A stretch of DNA of 64,000 nucleotides, taken from Dactylellina haptotyla (lineage: Eukaryota; Ascomycota; Orbiliomycetes; Orbiliales; Orbiliaceae). The notes below the pieces were generated by a model, which worked only from the letters and a program-made list of their open reading frames with translations, did not search any database and was not told the DNA's origin. The stretch is from positions 3,286,001-3,350,000 of the forward strand of contig CM062382.1 in the NCBI GenBank assembly GCA_031310005.1, in the 5' to 3' direction. Numbering within the stretch: position 1 is the first letter of the stretch; each line of letters begins with the position of its first letter. Both the position numbers and the translations under genes were made by a program. This document shows, piece by piece, positions 12,452 through 23,847 of the stretch.

Positions 12452-13248
12452 ATGGCGTCCGCAAAAGAGCCCTTCGCCCAGTCGCTCCTCCAACTGGCCC
12501 ACCCCGACGACCCAGAAGAGGCCTCCCGCATCTACAAGGAGAAGGTAGCTCACCGCCCTCTCGACTTCCGACACACGCTTCCCTCGTCGGCAGGCCCTCC
12601 CAAGGATGCTCGCGCTCGTCGTCGGGAAGAGCGTCTCAAGAAAAAATTAGCGAAATCGAAGTCAAAACCATCGAATAAGCCACAACCGCTTAGTGCTCGC
12701 GAAAAGCGTGCGCTAGGTGTATACGATATTCCTAAAGAAGCCCAGAAATATGACATTTACGAACCTTTGAACAAATTATGGTTGGGTTATATACAGGAAA
12801 TATTGAAAGGTAGCTTTGGTGCCAACGGGACAGCAGGTCAGGCGGCAGCAGCAAAAATATGTGCAGCGGACTTCCACGGATGTGACCTAGAGGTCGTCCG
12901 GAACCGATGTCCCAGCCGGGTAGGGATCAAGGGAATCGTGATCAAGGATACAAAGATGACTTTTGTCATCATCACAAAAAAGAACCAAGTAAAACGTATG
13001 CTAGCCCATCAAACAAAGTAAACTCTCATTTTGCTTCAAGAATAAACCCCGTTGCTAACAGCTTTGATACTCTAGACGTGCCAAAGGAGCACTCGGTGTT
13101 TAAATTTGTGATACCGTGGCCAGAGAGCACGACCACAGATCAGCCGGCCGAACCGATTGTTCTGGAACTCCACGGCTCGAACTTTATGTTTAGAGCCGCA
13201 GAGAGGATGAACAAAAAGTTCAAAGCGAAAGCCATGGATCAATTGTAG
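12452..13248 (+). CDS. POP4: Ribonuclease P/MRP subunit Pop4 (Rpp29 family)
   Basis: Core protein of RNase P (tRNA 5' maturation) and RNase MRP (rRNA processing) in the nucleus and nucleolus. It has two exons, 12452-12995 and 13076-13248, with an 80-nt intron carrying a GCTAAC branch site; the junction is phase 1 and the product has 238 residues. Family marks: 'SAREKRALGVYDIPKE' in the linker, then the Sm-like/OB barrel with 'ADFHGCDLEVVRNRCPSRVG', 'GIKGIVIKDTKMTF' and, after splicing, 'VPKEHSVFKFVIPW'. The N-terminal 90 residues are basic (RARRREERLKKKL), fitting RNA contact and nuclear import. It starts 233 bp after the F-box gene on the same strand. Confidence 0.93.
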
Positions 13249-13599
13249 CCGGTCAAACCGGGAATGCATTTTCACTCTGAAACCTGACTTTATAACAAGG
13301 TCGTTATTTGTGCAATGAGGCGTCCTCAGCATATATTTTCGCTCAGATCGACAGAAACGGCGGGAGAAGACTACCATGTCTCAGATCTGCTTGGCGCTCA
13401 CGCAGACAATCGCAAAAGCTAAAGTGCTAGGCGGGACTGCAGGTTGATACGACAAGATATAATATTGCTCTCTTATTCATCTAAGCGGCTCTGTCAGCAC
13501 TTGGTCTTTATAGAGTCCACTTGTCATGCCCTCAAACCCAAACCGATATAACCCTACCGTAACTTACAAGAACTAATTAGCTGACCCTTCAATTTCAAG
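13249..13599. other. Intergenic POP4 - secreted-protein gene
   Basis: Holds the 3' flank of POP4 and the promoter of the next gene. No distinct element seen. Confidence 0.5.
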
Positions 13600-15627
13600 A
13601 TGCTCTTGTCACCAGCTTTAAGCTTGCGTAGCATTATGCTGTTGCTGTCTCTCGTGCGGGGCCAGAGTATCGTTTCAACCACGACAACCACGACTATTAC
13701 CCAATTGGTGCAATGTGTGACAACGATATTTACGACCACTACCCTCGACTATTGCCCTTGCTCCGCCATATTTCCTTCTATCACTACGTGCGCAGAATGC
13801 CGGACTTGTGCCACTACAACAATATCGCCACTACCTACTGGCGAGCAATTCTCGATAACTTTGACTGTTCCCCTACAAAGCGGCGACCAAGTGATCACCC
13901 TTTCTCGAGTCGGTAACACTGTTGGGATTGGCGGCTCCGACCTCATCTTCAATCTTTCTAGCGATGGCATAATGCGAGATGTCGACACCGGTGATATCGT
14001 CTACGTTATCCTACCAAGTGGTGCAAAGCGCAAACGTTTCAGCGGTTCCGTCGACCTCCTGATTGGAACACCTCCGGCGACTGGGACTTATCAGACTTGG
14101 CGCCGGACCTCCGAGGGGGAGTTGGTATTTGAAATCATCTCGAGTTCCGCCAACTCTATCACTCTTGGTTTCGGTGTTGCTATATCAGACGGTGGATCCA
14201 TTGATACGACAGTACCAATTCAAATGTACGACCTTTCTGCAGGCCAACCATCGAATATTGAAGATGGATCTGCATCACCGAGCTTTATCAGTGGAACTTC
14301 AACGTCTACCTCCTCGACTTCAACCTCAAGTATCACAAGTAGTATCACATCTGGACACACCTACACGGTTACTCAGTACGGGACAAGGACCGGTGTTTCC
14401 ACCAGCACCCAATCGAATGGAATCGTTTACGTAGTAACAACTCTTCTTCAGTCTACTTCAACCCTGACTCTCTACGCCAGTACAACATCAATATCTACCG
14501 TTCCATTTAATTCTTACAGTCCGACAATAACCGTCTACTACATCCTTAGCCAGTATATCACCACCTCTGTCTTCTATGGTCCTTCCGGTTATACGTCTAC
14601 GCCTATAATTGGTAGTGTATTCCCAACTTTGACTGCTTTCGAACAAATCTCGCAAGTGACTATCACAAATACAACCTACGGTCCAAATTTCTCGACTTTA
14701 TTCGCGCAAACAAACACATCAATACCGACTGTCACTTATTGGATTCAATTCACAGCTGAAAGTTTCATCACTACCACCAAGTACATATATGATCAATATC
14801 CTGAGATCACAACGACCTTATATTTCACCACTCCGACAGCGACCGTCTCCATCCTTAGAAACCAGTATGTCGTCTTCACCACTCAGACAGGTACCGCCGA
14901 TTTGACAACGACATTCGGACCCGATAATCCAACCGCAACGGTCTCCGTTATGATTAGTCCAACAACCACTGTAACCCTCCAGTCTGTTACTATGGTCTGG
15001 AATCTAGAGACGACGTCTTTCGAAACGATATCTCAAACACCGGGGTACACACGAACCGTTAGAATGTATATTCCCTACCCGCCAGCTTCATACATCCGTT
15101 TCCAGCCTACGGATGCCACTGGGGCTGCTCAGTTCTTCACCGCTGAAAGCACAACCCTGGACCCTCAGCCAACTCAGACGGTTTGGTTCATCTCTACCGG
15201 TCCAAACACGAAATGCAAATTTATTCAAGTGAACGACAACCTGATTCTCGCCACAGATCCAGATACCGGGAACAAGCTTGCGGCACCTTACTACCCGTGG
15301 GCTTACTTCCCTCTCTCACCTTCTGGATCGCCGCTGTATTTCAGCAATCGTACCCAATTCAACCAGATCAACGGAGCGCTGGACATTCCCTTCAACTATG
15401 TGAACACTGGTTCGAATTTCCTCAAGCTGAACGCGTCATTCAGTAGCTCGTACCTCTCACCGACTCCTACTGCAACTGGTGCCAATTTTTTCTACGAACC
15501 TTCGCAACCGGGACCATATACTCCGTTCTTTTATAAATCGAGTGATGCCGTGCAATTGTACGGGGGCAGGTCACCCATTGGGACTACGGAGATGAGCTTT
15601 ACGTCGTCGGCACCAACAGCTAGATAG
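13600..15627 (+). CDS. Thr/Ser-rich secreted or cell-surface protein
   Basis: A 675-residue single-exon protein. The N-terminus looks like a signal peptide (hydrophobic 'IMLLLSLVRG', likely cleaved near residues 20-22). A run of threonines and a small Cys-rich patch ('YCPCSAIFPSITTCAECRTC') follow. Residues about 90-220 look folded. Residues 230-470 are very rich in Thr and Ser with recurring 'TVT', 'TTT' and 'STST' motifs, so heavy O-glycosylation is expected. The last 180 residues look folded again ('TVWFISTGPNTKCKFIQVND', 'PYYPWAYFPLSPSG'). There is no clear GPI signal and no C-terminal membrane segment, so it is probably secreted or wall-associated. I recognise no catalytic domain. Similar large Thr-rich proteins are common in filamentous ascomycetes, but no function can be named. 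Confidence 0.8.
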   Translation: MLLSPALSLRSIMLLLSLVRGQSIVSTTTTTTITQLVQCVTTIFTTTTLDYCPCSAIFPSITTCAECRTCATTTISPLPTGEQFSITLTVPLQSGDQVITLSRVGNTVGIGGSDLIFNLSSDGIMRDVDTGDIVYVILPSGAKRKRFSGSVDLLIGTPPATGTYQTWRRTSEGELVFEIISSSANSITLGFGVAISDGGSIDTTVPIQMYDLSAGQPSNIEDGSASPSFISGTSTSTSSTSTSSITSSITSGHTYTVTQYGTRTGVSTSTQSNGIVYVVTTLLQSTSTLTLYASTTSISTVPFNSYSPTITVYYILSQYITTSVFYGPSGYTSTPIIGSVFPTLTAFEQISQVTITNTTYGPNFSTLFAQTNTSIPTVTYWIQFTAESFITTTKYIYDQYPEITTTLYFTTPTATVSILRNQYVVFTTQTGTADLTTTFGPDNPTATVSVMISPTTTVTLQSVTMVWNLETTSFETISQTPGYTRTVRMYIPYPPASYIRFQPTDATGAAQFFTAESTTLDPQPTQTVWFISTGPNTKCKFIQVNDNLILATDPDTGNKLAAPYYPWAYFPLSPSGSPLYFSNRTQFNQINGALDIPFNYVNTGSNFLKLNASFSSSYLSPTPTATGANFFYEPSQPGPYTPFFYKSSDAVQLYGGRSPIGTTEMSFTSSAPTAR

Positions 15628-15727
15628 ATGCTCAGATGCAGTGTTGTGCTTCTATTTATATTTTACGGAGACTGCGCTGGTCTATTCGCTCGAATTAACG
15701 TTTCTTTTATGAATGATACCCTTGATT

Positions 15728-15756
15728 GAAATAGAAATAGAAATAGAAATAGAAAT
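15728..15756. repeat. Hexanucleotide repeat (GAAATA)4.8
   Basis: Nearly five perfect tandem copies of GAAATA lie in the convergent 3' space between the secreted-protein gene and the WD40 gene. Confidence 0.95.
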
Positions 15757-15817
15757 GAATTTTATGATGAAAGCGACGCCAGAAACTTCTATGAAAATTC
15801 ATATTATTTGTCGTAAG

Positions 15818-17351
15818 CTAAACTGTCCAGATCCTAACTCCATTATCCCATAACAAATCTTCGGTTGTAGCTCCTTCGTCTTCGTCGCTCCCAGAATCCT
15901 GTGTCTCTGAGCGCCCACCTTTTAGGCTCTTCCTCTCCCCCGAACTAGTTGCCACAACTGCACCGCTCGCGTGTACAGCGACAGAAGTAACCGGATCATC
16001 CGCAGCGTTAAAATGTTCTACAGGTTTGATGAAAATATTACCATCTCCTCCATCGCCAACAGAAGCCGAGCTTGCAAAGGGCTCCCAAATATTCACTACC
16101 CCATCTGTCCCTCCCGCTAGAATCACATTCGTCCTATCACCGTAAAGAGGTGCAAACGAAACCCCTAGCTTTTGATTCGTGACTGCTTTCCGACCTGTTA
16201 ACACCGCCCACGGTTCGCTAGTATACCTCAGATCGTAACAGTAGACTACCTCGCTCTTCCTCTCCGCTATAATGATGCGGTTCCCCTCGCCGTCGGCGAA
16301 AGATATCGAAGTGATTCCGTTGCCTCCCGCGATAGAATTAAACCGATCCGGTAGAGAGTTTAGATTTATGACAGAATACAGCTCGCCATCTTGATAGGGC
16401 GACGAGTAGAGAAGTACGCGGCGGGAGTACGTCCCGGCTGCGAGGTTGTTCGTGACAGGGTGGATTGCCAGGGTAGATATTATGCTGCGAACGCTGCTAT
16501 TACACCCGTTTCGGAAGTCTACCGAGGAAGAAGAGAAAGTAGGGGTGGCGGAAGATTTGGATTTACGTTTTTTACCTGTGGTGAAGGTTTCCACGGGGCC
16601 GGACTTTACACGGGAAATGTCGAATAGGTGTATTTGTGAGTCTGTGCCTGCGAGGAAGTGGGTTCCTGCCGGTGTCCATGTGAGAGAGTTCGGGACGAGG
16701 TACTTTTCAGTGGTTGGGTGGATCAGTGGGTAAGTGGCCGCGATGTGCGGGTAGAGCAATGAGCGGAGATGTATGGGTTGGGAGTGAAGAGAGGTTAGGA
16801 AGAGGGTCGTGGAGGGGTCCGAGAGCGAGAAGAAGGGGTATGGAGAGATGCAGTACGGGGTAGTGGGTAGCGGAGAGATAGAGTAAGGTAAGAGGGTTTG
16901 GGGATCAAGAGAAGTTAGAAGATCCGGCGGACTGTTTATTTGGGTATTAGATTGAATATTCCCACTAATATTATAACATATGAAGTTTCTACTCACACAA
17001 TAAACGTGCGGACGCAGTTGTCTTCTGTTACGGCGACGAGAGTTGTTCCATCCGATGTCCTGGAATAGTAAAGCTAATAATTAGTCAATTGATATCCCAA
17101 CATCTAATGTGATCTGAATTCAAAGATAGCAGGAAATTTTACCTCTCCGCACTCCGAAAGACATTGCTAGTAGGTTTATTGGTTTTGGGACCGATAATAG
17201 TCCGGTAGTTCAGGCCATTGCCTATCGACCCGTTCAGGGCGGCTTCTTCGCGTACATGCGATTCCGTGATGGTAGTCTGGTAGATATCACCGGTGGATGC
17301 AACCAGCCGCGGCGGTCCTTTCTTAGGGACTACCTCAGTAGTCTCGCTCAT
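15818..17351 (-). CDS. WRAP53/TCAB1-like WD40 protein
   Basis: A WD40 protein of the WRAP53 (TCAB1) family. The animal member carries scaRNAs and telomerase RNA to Cajal bodies, and the yeast relative Swt21 is linked to splicing. Three exons, 17351-17143, 17059-16997 and 16931-15818, join in frame to 461 residues. Features: an N-terminal disordered part, the splice-joined first blade 'TSDGTTLVAVTEDNCVRTF', then 'PYPFFSLSDPSTTLFLTS' with 'SQPIHLRSLLYPHI', 'SLTWTPAGTHFLAGTDSQIH' and 'IISTLAIHPVTNNLAAGTYS'. The order and content of these blades fit the family. The last blade ends at the C-terminus, so there is no long tail. It is divergent from the gene at 17788, with 436 bp between the starts. 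The family call is good; the RNA partner in this fungus is unknown. Confidence 0.78.
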
Positions 17352-17787
17352 TTGGTAGTGCGAAAAAGCTCCTCCAAATCCCTCTCAAGGTACCTATTTC
17401 TGCATCGTCAATTCATCAATCTTTCTTGAATTTCCGGATGTGAACAACTCACAAAATACAACAATCGCCCACAGCTAGCGCGCGTACAGTCCGCCAAAGC
17501 TCGTTCCGCGATCGATTTCGTAGTCCGAAGGCCTAGTGGATCCCATTCTCCGGATGACTCTCGTTTAACAGTGTGGAGAAGGTTGATGCTTCTCGAGACG
17601 CGAATCTGCTCAGGTTTGGATTGCGGACGTTCGAGGGCGACTCTGTTGTATTTCCGGAAAACAACAAATTTAATAACCAACCCTCCTTCCACCTAACTTG
17701 ATATCCCTCAACCTACGGTGAAAACATAATACACATGATATTTATTCTAGGAGGGGAATCTTGAACGAAATTCAGCTCTCTACAGGA
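17352..17787. other. Divergent promoter region, WD40 gene and unknown gene
   Basis: 436 bp between two genes read in opposite directions. An open stretch on the minus strand (17408-17692) has no ATG and is not called. No clear motif. Confidence 0.5.
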
Positions 17788-18576
17788 ATGGCTGCTCTGC
17801 CACTCGCAGTGGTGACCCCTTCACCATGTACCTTTCTTGGTTACTGCATCAACCGCTCTGCCAGCAGACAAACGTCACTCTTAGACGGCCAGCGAGATAC
17901 GATAATAGTCTGCTCTACTCGGACTGCGTTCATTCGTGAGATTCTCATCGATGTTGGTGTATCTGTTGAAGATATACCATTGCCAGATAACACCAACCAG
18001 GAGCTAAGTGCATCACAGAGGCTCTTGATACACACCCCCATGGCCGCTCTCCTAACAACGGACTCGATATCCATGGTTTACTGTCCAACAATCCATCACC
18101 TTCGAGCGTATCTTGCTTCTATGGTCATCGAAGCGAGCGATTTTCTTCCAGAAGCTGCTGCACCGAAAGCTATCAGACCTTATCTAGCGATCCATTCTCT
18201 CTTGCCGCTTCACCATCTTTCCACGGAATGGTCAGCTCAGGGTCTCTCTCGGACCGTGTCATCCATTATTGATACCGCCAATAAGATTTCTCGCAACCTT
18301 CTGCTCTCGGTATCCTCAGACTCACAGGCATTCGGGATATTGGCCGACTTACCGCTAGTGAACAGTGGGATGATGAAGAACAACACCAAAAAGAAAGGCT
18401 TCTACGGCGGTGAAGGGTTCGAAGATGAAGAAAAGGGCCAACAAGATCTCAGATTTATTGGGAGTGTGAAAGACGTGCTCTCGAGATGGTGCAAAGTCAT
18501 CCATGTTGATAAGTTATCAGAAGGTAGTATAGCTCCAAACGACATTCGAAGTTCTAGCCAGGATATGCTGGTATGA
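17788..18576 (+). CDS. Conserved-looking hypothetical protein, possibly a degenerate RecA-like fold
   Basis: A 262-residue single-exon protein. The first true ATG is at 17788; the open frame extends nine codons upstream only from a TTG. Alternating strand-helix segments are visible: 'DTIIVCSTRTAFIREIL', then 'SMVYCPTIHHLRAYLASMV', then 'LAIHSLLPLHHLSTEWS' followed by a long helix 'GLSRTVSSIIDTANKISRNL' and a strand. That order (strand-helix, a hydrophobic strand with a long helix, then a strand) resembles RecA/Rad51-paralogue folds such as the Shu-complex proteins, but there is no Walker A motif, so this is a weak structural guess. The C-terminus is charged. It converges on the TilS gene with an 84-bp gap. 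Confidence 0.6.
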   Translation: MAALPLAVVTPSPCTFLGYCINRSASRQTSLLDGQRDTIIVCSTRTAFIREILIDVGVSVEDIPLPDNTNQELSASQRLLIHTPMAALLTTDSISMVYCPTIHHLRAYLASMVIEASDFLPEAAAPKAIRPYLAIHSLLPLHHLSTEWSAQGLSRTVSSIIDTANKISRNLLLSVSSDSQAFGILADLPLVNSGMMKNNTKKKGFYGGEGFEDEEKGQQDLRFIGSVKDVLSRWCKVIHVDKLSEGSIAPNDIRSSSQDMLV

Positions 18577-18660
18577 TTAGATATTAAAATTCGTCTACAT
18601 ATTATCTTACAAGAATGCCCAAAATTTCGAATACAATATCTAAATCGAAACCATATCCCC

Positions 18661-20617
18661 TTATTTCCCCATCATAAGGGTATCCCCGATTACCTTTCCC
18701 TTAACCGTCAAATACTTCTTCGGCTCCCATTCCCAATCCCCCATCAAGCCTCCACCAACCCCAAATGTCGGAAACCCATGCACTATATACGGTAGCCGCG
18801 AATCAATCGCAGGTTTTGCTAATTCCTCGCATAGCACCGGCAGCACCGTCCTACTCTTCCCCGGCGCGTCTAATTTTAGCCGTTTCTTTAACCCGCCGAA
18901 GTCCTTCTTTACCGTCGGCCACAAAGTTTGAACCAGTTGACTTTCAAGATTCAACATCACTTCCTTCCTCGTCCCCGTGATGAACACTCTCCTCGCTTTC
19001 TCCCGGATAATTCTCTTCCAAAACGCCTCATCCGTATCCCCTTTATACCGCAACCAGAACCTTCCGTCCCAAGAAACCCAGTTATTACGCTCGTTGATAT
19101 CCAAATCCATTTCCAGCGTCGATTTCTTAGAATCCCTCGAATACGGCTGCCGATAGCACACGAGCATCACCCCGTCCGGCTGGCCCATAAATGGCCCGCA
19201 GTGAAACGACTCCCAGTAGACATTATTCTCCGTCAATGCAGTGAGAAGGTGCTGATTATTTCCTCCGTACCCGCGCATCTCCTTGTCCTTCGGGTTCGTC
19301 GTCCCGACTACTTTTTGCGCAACTCTGATCATCTGCGTCATATCAATCCGGTCCATCGGCGAGATTACCTCTGCGAAGCGAGCGAGTACGCGGCCGATGA
19401 ATTCTACGGGAAAACGGAGGAGAGTTGAAGGGATAACTGCTTGTATCACTCCCGATGCGCGAATGTGGCGGAGATAGCAACGGGAGAGGAACCAGTCTAT
19501 CTCATCGTTCAGTTTTGCCTGCTGGGCGGCCAGCCGCTCGGTAAGTGCTATGAGTGATCGTGGGGAAAGTGATTTTGGCAGGTATTCATTTGATTTGGGA
19601 GATGTTAAGAGTGCCCGAATGGAGTTCCGCACCGTCATCTTCGGGTCGGCGTTCGTAGGGTCTTCGAACCAAGTGATATTATCTTTGACGAGAGTCTCTT
19701 TTAAACGGTGCTATTTGAGCCAGTGCTTTCGTCAGAAATTTTACCTACCTCCGTTAAAATGATAGAATTTCACAAAGAAAAAGGGTAAGTTTACCTTTAA
19801 CACGCCCAAAAAGGGACGTAAGACAGAAATCTTATCCGCACCGTATACATCCTCACATTCGGGCATCTTTGCGACCCTCGTCATCCCCTGTAGACCTTTA
19901 TGCCCGCTCTCTTTAACCAACCTCATTAGCAGTGTCTCAGCTTGGTCGTTCCCGTGGTGACCGGTGAGTAAATGAGAGATTCCATGTTCTTTGCAGCTCA
20001 TAGCGAATGATTTATACCGGAGCTTTCGGGCGAGGGACTCTATTTTCGATTTACTCCTCTTGATATATTCTGATGTCAGGTTAAGGTTTATCCTGTGGGA
20101 CTGTATACCTATAGTGATTCGGTTGAAAAAAGATTAGTTTATCTAAAATCCATATCAATCCAATGGTGTTTCCATATCAAATGAAGATATTATATACCTA
20201 GTTTCTCCATCATTCCCTCTACTTTATCCGCCTCCTCCGCGCTATCAGGCCGTAAATTGTGATCCACAATCATAGCCACAAACTCGGTGGACGAAAACAC
20301 ATTATTGGAGTTCTTCAGACCGCTGGACAGATGTGCGAGCGCCATAGAATCAATACCGCCGGACACAGCGATCGCTATACGGATACACGCATGTATTAGC
20401 AATATAGATTTTCTAGAGAAAAAATGTATAGAATTATTTGCAATAAATTAACCACACCTATCTTCTTGGGAATCTCCAACTTCTTGTGCTTTTCCGCAGC
20501 AGCGAGCTCAAGCGTGGAGCGGAGAAGATCAGCATATTCAGCTACCGCCAGCGGGCTGGCGAGGCTCCTCGCAGTAGAAAATGCCCTGGTCGTCGGGAAT
20601 TTTAATCGTGGAGGCAT
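18661..20617 (-). CDS. Mitochondrial tRNA(Ile)-lysidine synthase (TilS family)
   Basis: The enzyme attaches lysine to C34 of a tRNA(Ile) with anticodon CAU, using ATP, so that it reads AUA. Four exons, 20617-20458, 20374-20198, 20108-19795 and 19710-18661, join in frame to 566 residues. The N-terminus is a good mitochondrial presequence (PPRLKFPTTRAFSTARS). The PP-loop SGGIDS follows at about residues 58-63, then 'VDHNLRPDSAEEA', 'LRYKSFAMSCKEHGIS', 'LLTGHHGNDQAETLLMRL', 'LRPFLGV' and, after the last splice, 'WFEDPTNADPKMTVRNSIR'. All are classic TilS blocks in the right order. The C-terminal half is longer than in bacteria and diverged. Introns carry CTAAT-like branch sites. Known for the family: bacterial origin, retained in organelles. 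Inferred: it serves the mitochondrial genome here. Confidence 0.92.
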
Positions 20618-23235
20618 ATTCGCGGGAAATATATACCCAACGCACCCAGCGCGATCAATTATGTGTCCGGCCCGGCAGCGTCCTGCAGAAATATATTAAA
20701 TTCACAAACCGCTAGAATTGCTTCGGGAATTTTCGCCGGTGACCAGGCGGCGCAGCTGCGATCTATCCACACTCGTTAGTTAACCGGTCTGGGTGTATCA
20801 GAAGCAATGTCACATCTACAAGCGTACACACCGCGAAGGAGACAGGTTTACAGGGTTGATGTAAATTTGAGTTTACTTTTCGGTGTTGCTCTCAAAGTCT
20901 CGATTTTTTTTTGGGTTGTATTTCAACCAAAAAGATGTTAAAAGTCATGTTGTTGGTAAAACACTCCCGTTCTTAGACGCGCCTAGCGCAATCGTACAGA
21001 ATGGAGAAAAATGTCTCAGATCTTGGATATCTAATTGAAACTGAATGTGTTTTCTTGGGTTTTATGTAACAAATTCAATAATATCTCGAAATTACTTGAA
21101 CAAAAGCGTTCTTGCAACCAAAAAGAGCAATAACAGAAATGGAGGTGGTATCAAAAAAGCGTCGTTGCAGATATGTTTGCTGCATGGCGATACAAACACC
21201 TTCCTAAAATGATCCTCGGTCCATCGAATTGTCAAACTTTCCCGAAGGTAAACCGCGTTTCGTCGAGTCGTTAAGATACCCGGCGATCCGCGATCTTTCG
21301 AAGCAAAAGTTCAATTCTGTATTCAACCATTTTGTTATTTTTGTCGCATAAGTTGTTTGTATGTTTGACGATGCAAGTCCACGATTTCGATGCTATACGC
21401 TTTGATAATGCAAGTTTTGAAACAAATGTATTCGGCGATATAGATCGACGGCATGATTAATCAAATTGGAATCTTTTTTTTTTATGTAACTGGGCATACG
21501 AAGTGGGGGCTCAAAAAATTGTGAAGTTGAATCGACATGTTTCCGTCATCCGAAATCCGGCGTGTTATCATTGCGATTGGTGCATTCGACTTTGCAAAGT
21601 GCACATAAAACGAATAGGCATCACAAATGATGAAAGCTAAATGGGCGACAAGATGTTCAGAGGTTACGGTCTTGTGTAGCCGAAAATGGATTTTTAGATA
21701 CCGAAGCTTCAAGAAAAATTGCTTAGTGTGACGTTGCTTCGCGCCTTAGGTTATATCTTACAGTAGAAGCAATTTTGGTATCTTACTTTTAGCTAACTAA
21801 ATATAGGCTCTTTCCAATTTCCATTGCTAAGGATTTAGATTGTCTCGTAAACCAGACAGCCACCTGATCCGCCGGAGGTAAGCATTTAGTTAAGAGTTCA
21901 GGTTTGTAGTGCGCTGCATTTCATTTGAATTTCTTGCATTTTAAATAGTCATCTCGAAAATTGTAATCAGGCAATGTCATAGCAAAATTTTAGCTGAGGA
22001 TTCTACGGCTTCAATACTACAAGCTATGTTCGTAGTCAGCTGAATGACGAGAAGCTTGGGTGGAAATATACTAATCCTCCACCTAAACGATGAACACCAA
22101 ATCCCAGTTCTTGAGATACCTCCATACTATTCTAACGGCCTTGTCTGAAGTAAACTTGGTTGTGATAGGGGCTTTTATTCTGCTTGCTGTAGATTTGGAG
22201 AAACTATGACCTTAAGAGAATCAGATTCACATTGCAAGGAAACGGAGCCAAGATCGTCATCATATACCTACCTGCTTGGTAACTAGTCGAGATTAATTAA
22301 CACGGCCGCGTTTACGGCGTTACAAGTTCCAAATTTGCTTTACTAGGCCTCCTCTTTTCTTGCTGATCCTACTCGGTATAAAGATTTTCCATAGAAAAAT
22401 TGAATGGCGTTTTAGTTTGTACCAATTTTTTAAGTTTATGATGCAGTCTGTCTTACTAACCCTTCAATCATGATCATTCTATTAACACGATATGCCACAC
22501 TCTTTCATCGAACTGCTCGGAAACGTAGATTTAAATTTTACCTAACTATTTTAATTTCGTATCGTATCGTCCAGTCCCCGCTCAATAAAGCATACAATTT
22601 TGATAAAAGGGCACCTAAATTCTACTAAGTAACTATATAAACTTTTCGCTTACTGAGTTAAAATCTATATTAGGTGTGTAAATAGAAAGATTTTATTCAA
22701 TAAGAAAACATTTTAGAATAAAATTGCTAATAGCTATACAAAATGTTTTTGATTCTTTGCAGATTTACAAAAACTAGTATTGTTATTGTGAGCTGATTCT
22801 AGTTTCACAACGATGTAATTCTCTTTATCTTATAATAGTATGAGATAGATTGCGTTAAAGAGATAATATATTTCAATTGGTCTTTTCCTATATATATAGA
22901 AATATTGGTCTCTGAAGTCTCAGTTGTTCCTATTGCTGGATCTTCGTTAACCAGCGCATTAATCTCGTCTGACTCGAATTTGTTCCACTTGTGCCAGACA
23001 GCTAGGTCCCAGATCCCTCTGCCTAGCTATCTTTTGTCTTTGATCTACAGCTGAATTAGTTTCAACCCCCAAGAGTTAAATAAATAACGATGCTGAACTA
23101 ACTTACCCCTTGCGCAATCATGTCGATGTTGCCGATCATTATTTGAGCGAGCCTAGCTCGACTCAACGCACACCATAATCTGTTGGCCTCATTCAAGAAG
23201 CCCACCTCTCATGGTTGATTTGATCGAACCATTGA

Positions 23236-23357
23236 AATTGTAATGGTACGTTGGTGTTCATAACCACTATGTCAAAAAGACTATGAAACTAATATATAGC
23301 ATTAGTTATACTAATATACTATTTAAGTTATATTTTGTGGATAACCTCCACTTTTTG
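23236..23357 (+). repeat. Diverged direct repeat, copy A
   Basis: About 120 bp that align with copy B at 23547-23667. Both share 'TTGGTGTTC' near the start and 'AACCTCCACTT' near the end. Most differences are transitions (C/T, G/A), and copy A is the more AT-rich. It may be a terminal repeat of a decayed element. Confidence 0.7.
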
Positions 23358-23546
23358 TAATAGTATTCTCTTTTTATATTTTCATATTATAAAAATATGT
23401 ATTGGGCGACTTGCCCAATTGGTTGATAATATTATAGTTTCAAAATTTTGTTACGGTTTTGACTATAATAGAAATTTAGAGTAGTTTTAAAATATATTGT
23501 TATTTTATGATATCAATTGGGGTTGTAGACTGAATATACGTATTAG

Positions 23547-23667
23547 AATATAATGATATATTGGTGTTCGTAGCTACTACGTCCAAAAGATTATGAAATT
23601 AACGTTTGGTATTAGTTGTACTGATATGTATTTAAGTCACGTCTCGTAGGGAACCTCCACTTCTCGT
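23547..23667 (+). repeat. Diverged direct repeat, copy B
   Basis: Partner of copy A, offset by about 310 bp in the same orientation. It keeps CG dinucleotides at several sites where copy A has TG, CA or TA, as repeat-induced mutation would leave. Confidence 0.7.
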
Positions 23668-23811
23668 GACTGAAATAATAATGATTTTGGCTTCGTGTCT
23701 TTGAAATGCGTGCACGGATGATAGAATCAATCCGTTTTCTAGCCATTCTAGGTGATTTAACTTCACGAATTCTTTGAGATCACGAAGTTGCGCCAAGTAC
23801 ATTGTCATTAC

Positions 23812-23846
23812 CGCGATGTCTGACATTTTGAATGTCAGACATCGCG
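23812..23846. repeat. Perfect hairpin, 16-bp stem and 3-nt loop
   Basis: The left arm begins CGCGATGTCTGACATT and the right arm is its exact reverse complement, with TTG between them. It stands one base before another perfect palindrome. Confidence 0.97.
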
Positions 23847-23847
23847 G

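Noticed and set aside
17408-17692. 95-codon minus-strand open frame
   Set aside because: No ATG inside, stop immediately upstream, no good splice partner; overlaps a promoter region.
23400-23420. Short hairpin TTGGGC-GACTT-GCCCAA
   Set aside because: Six-bp stem only; too short to support a terminator or small RNA.
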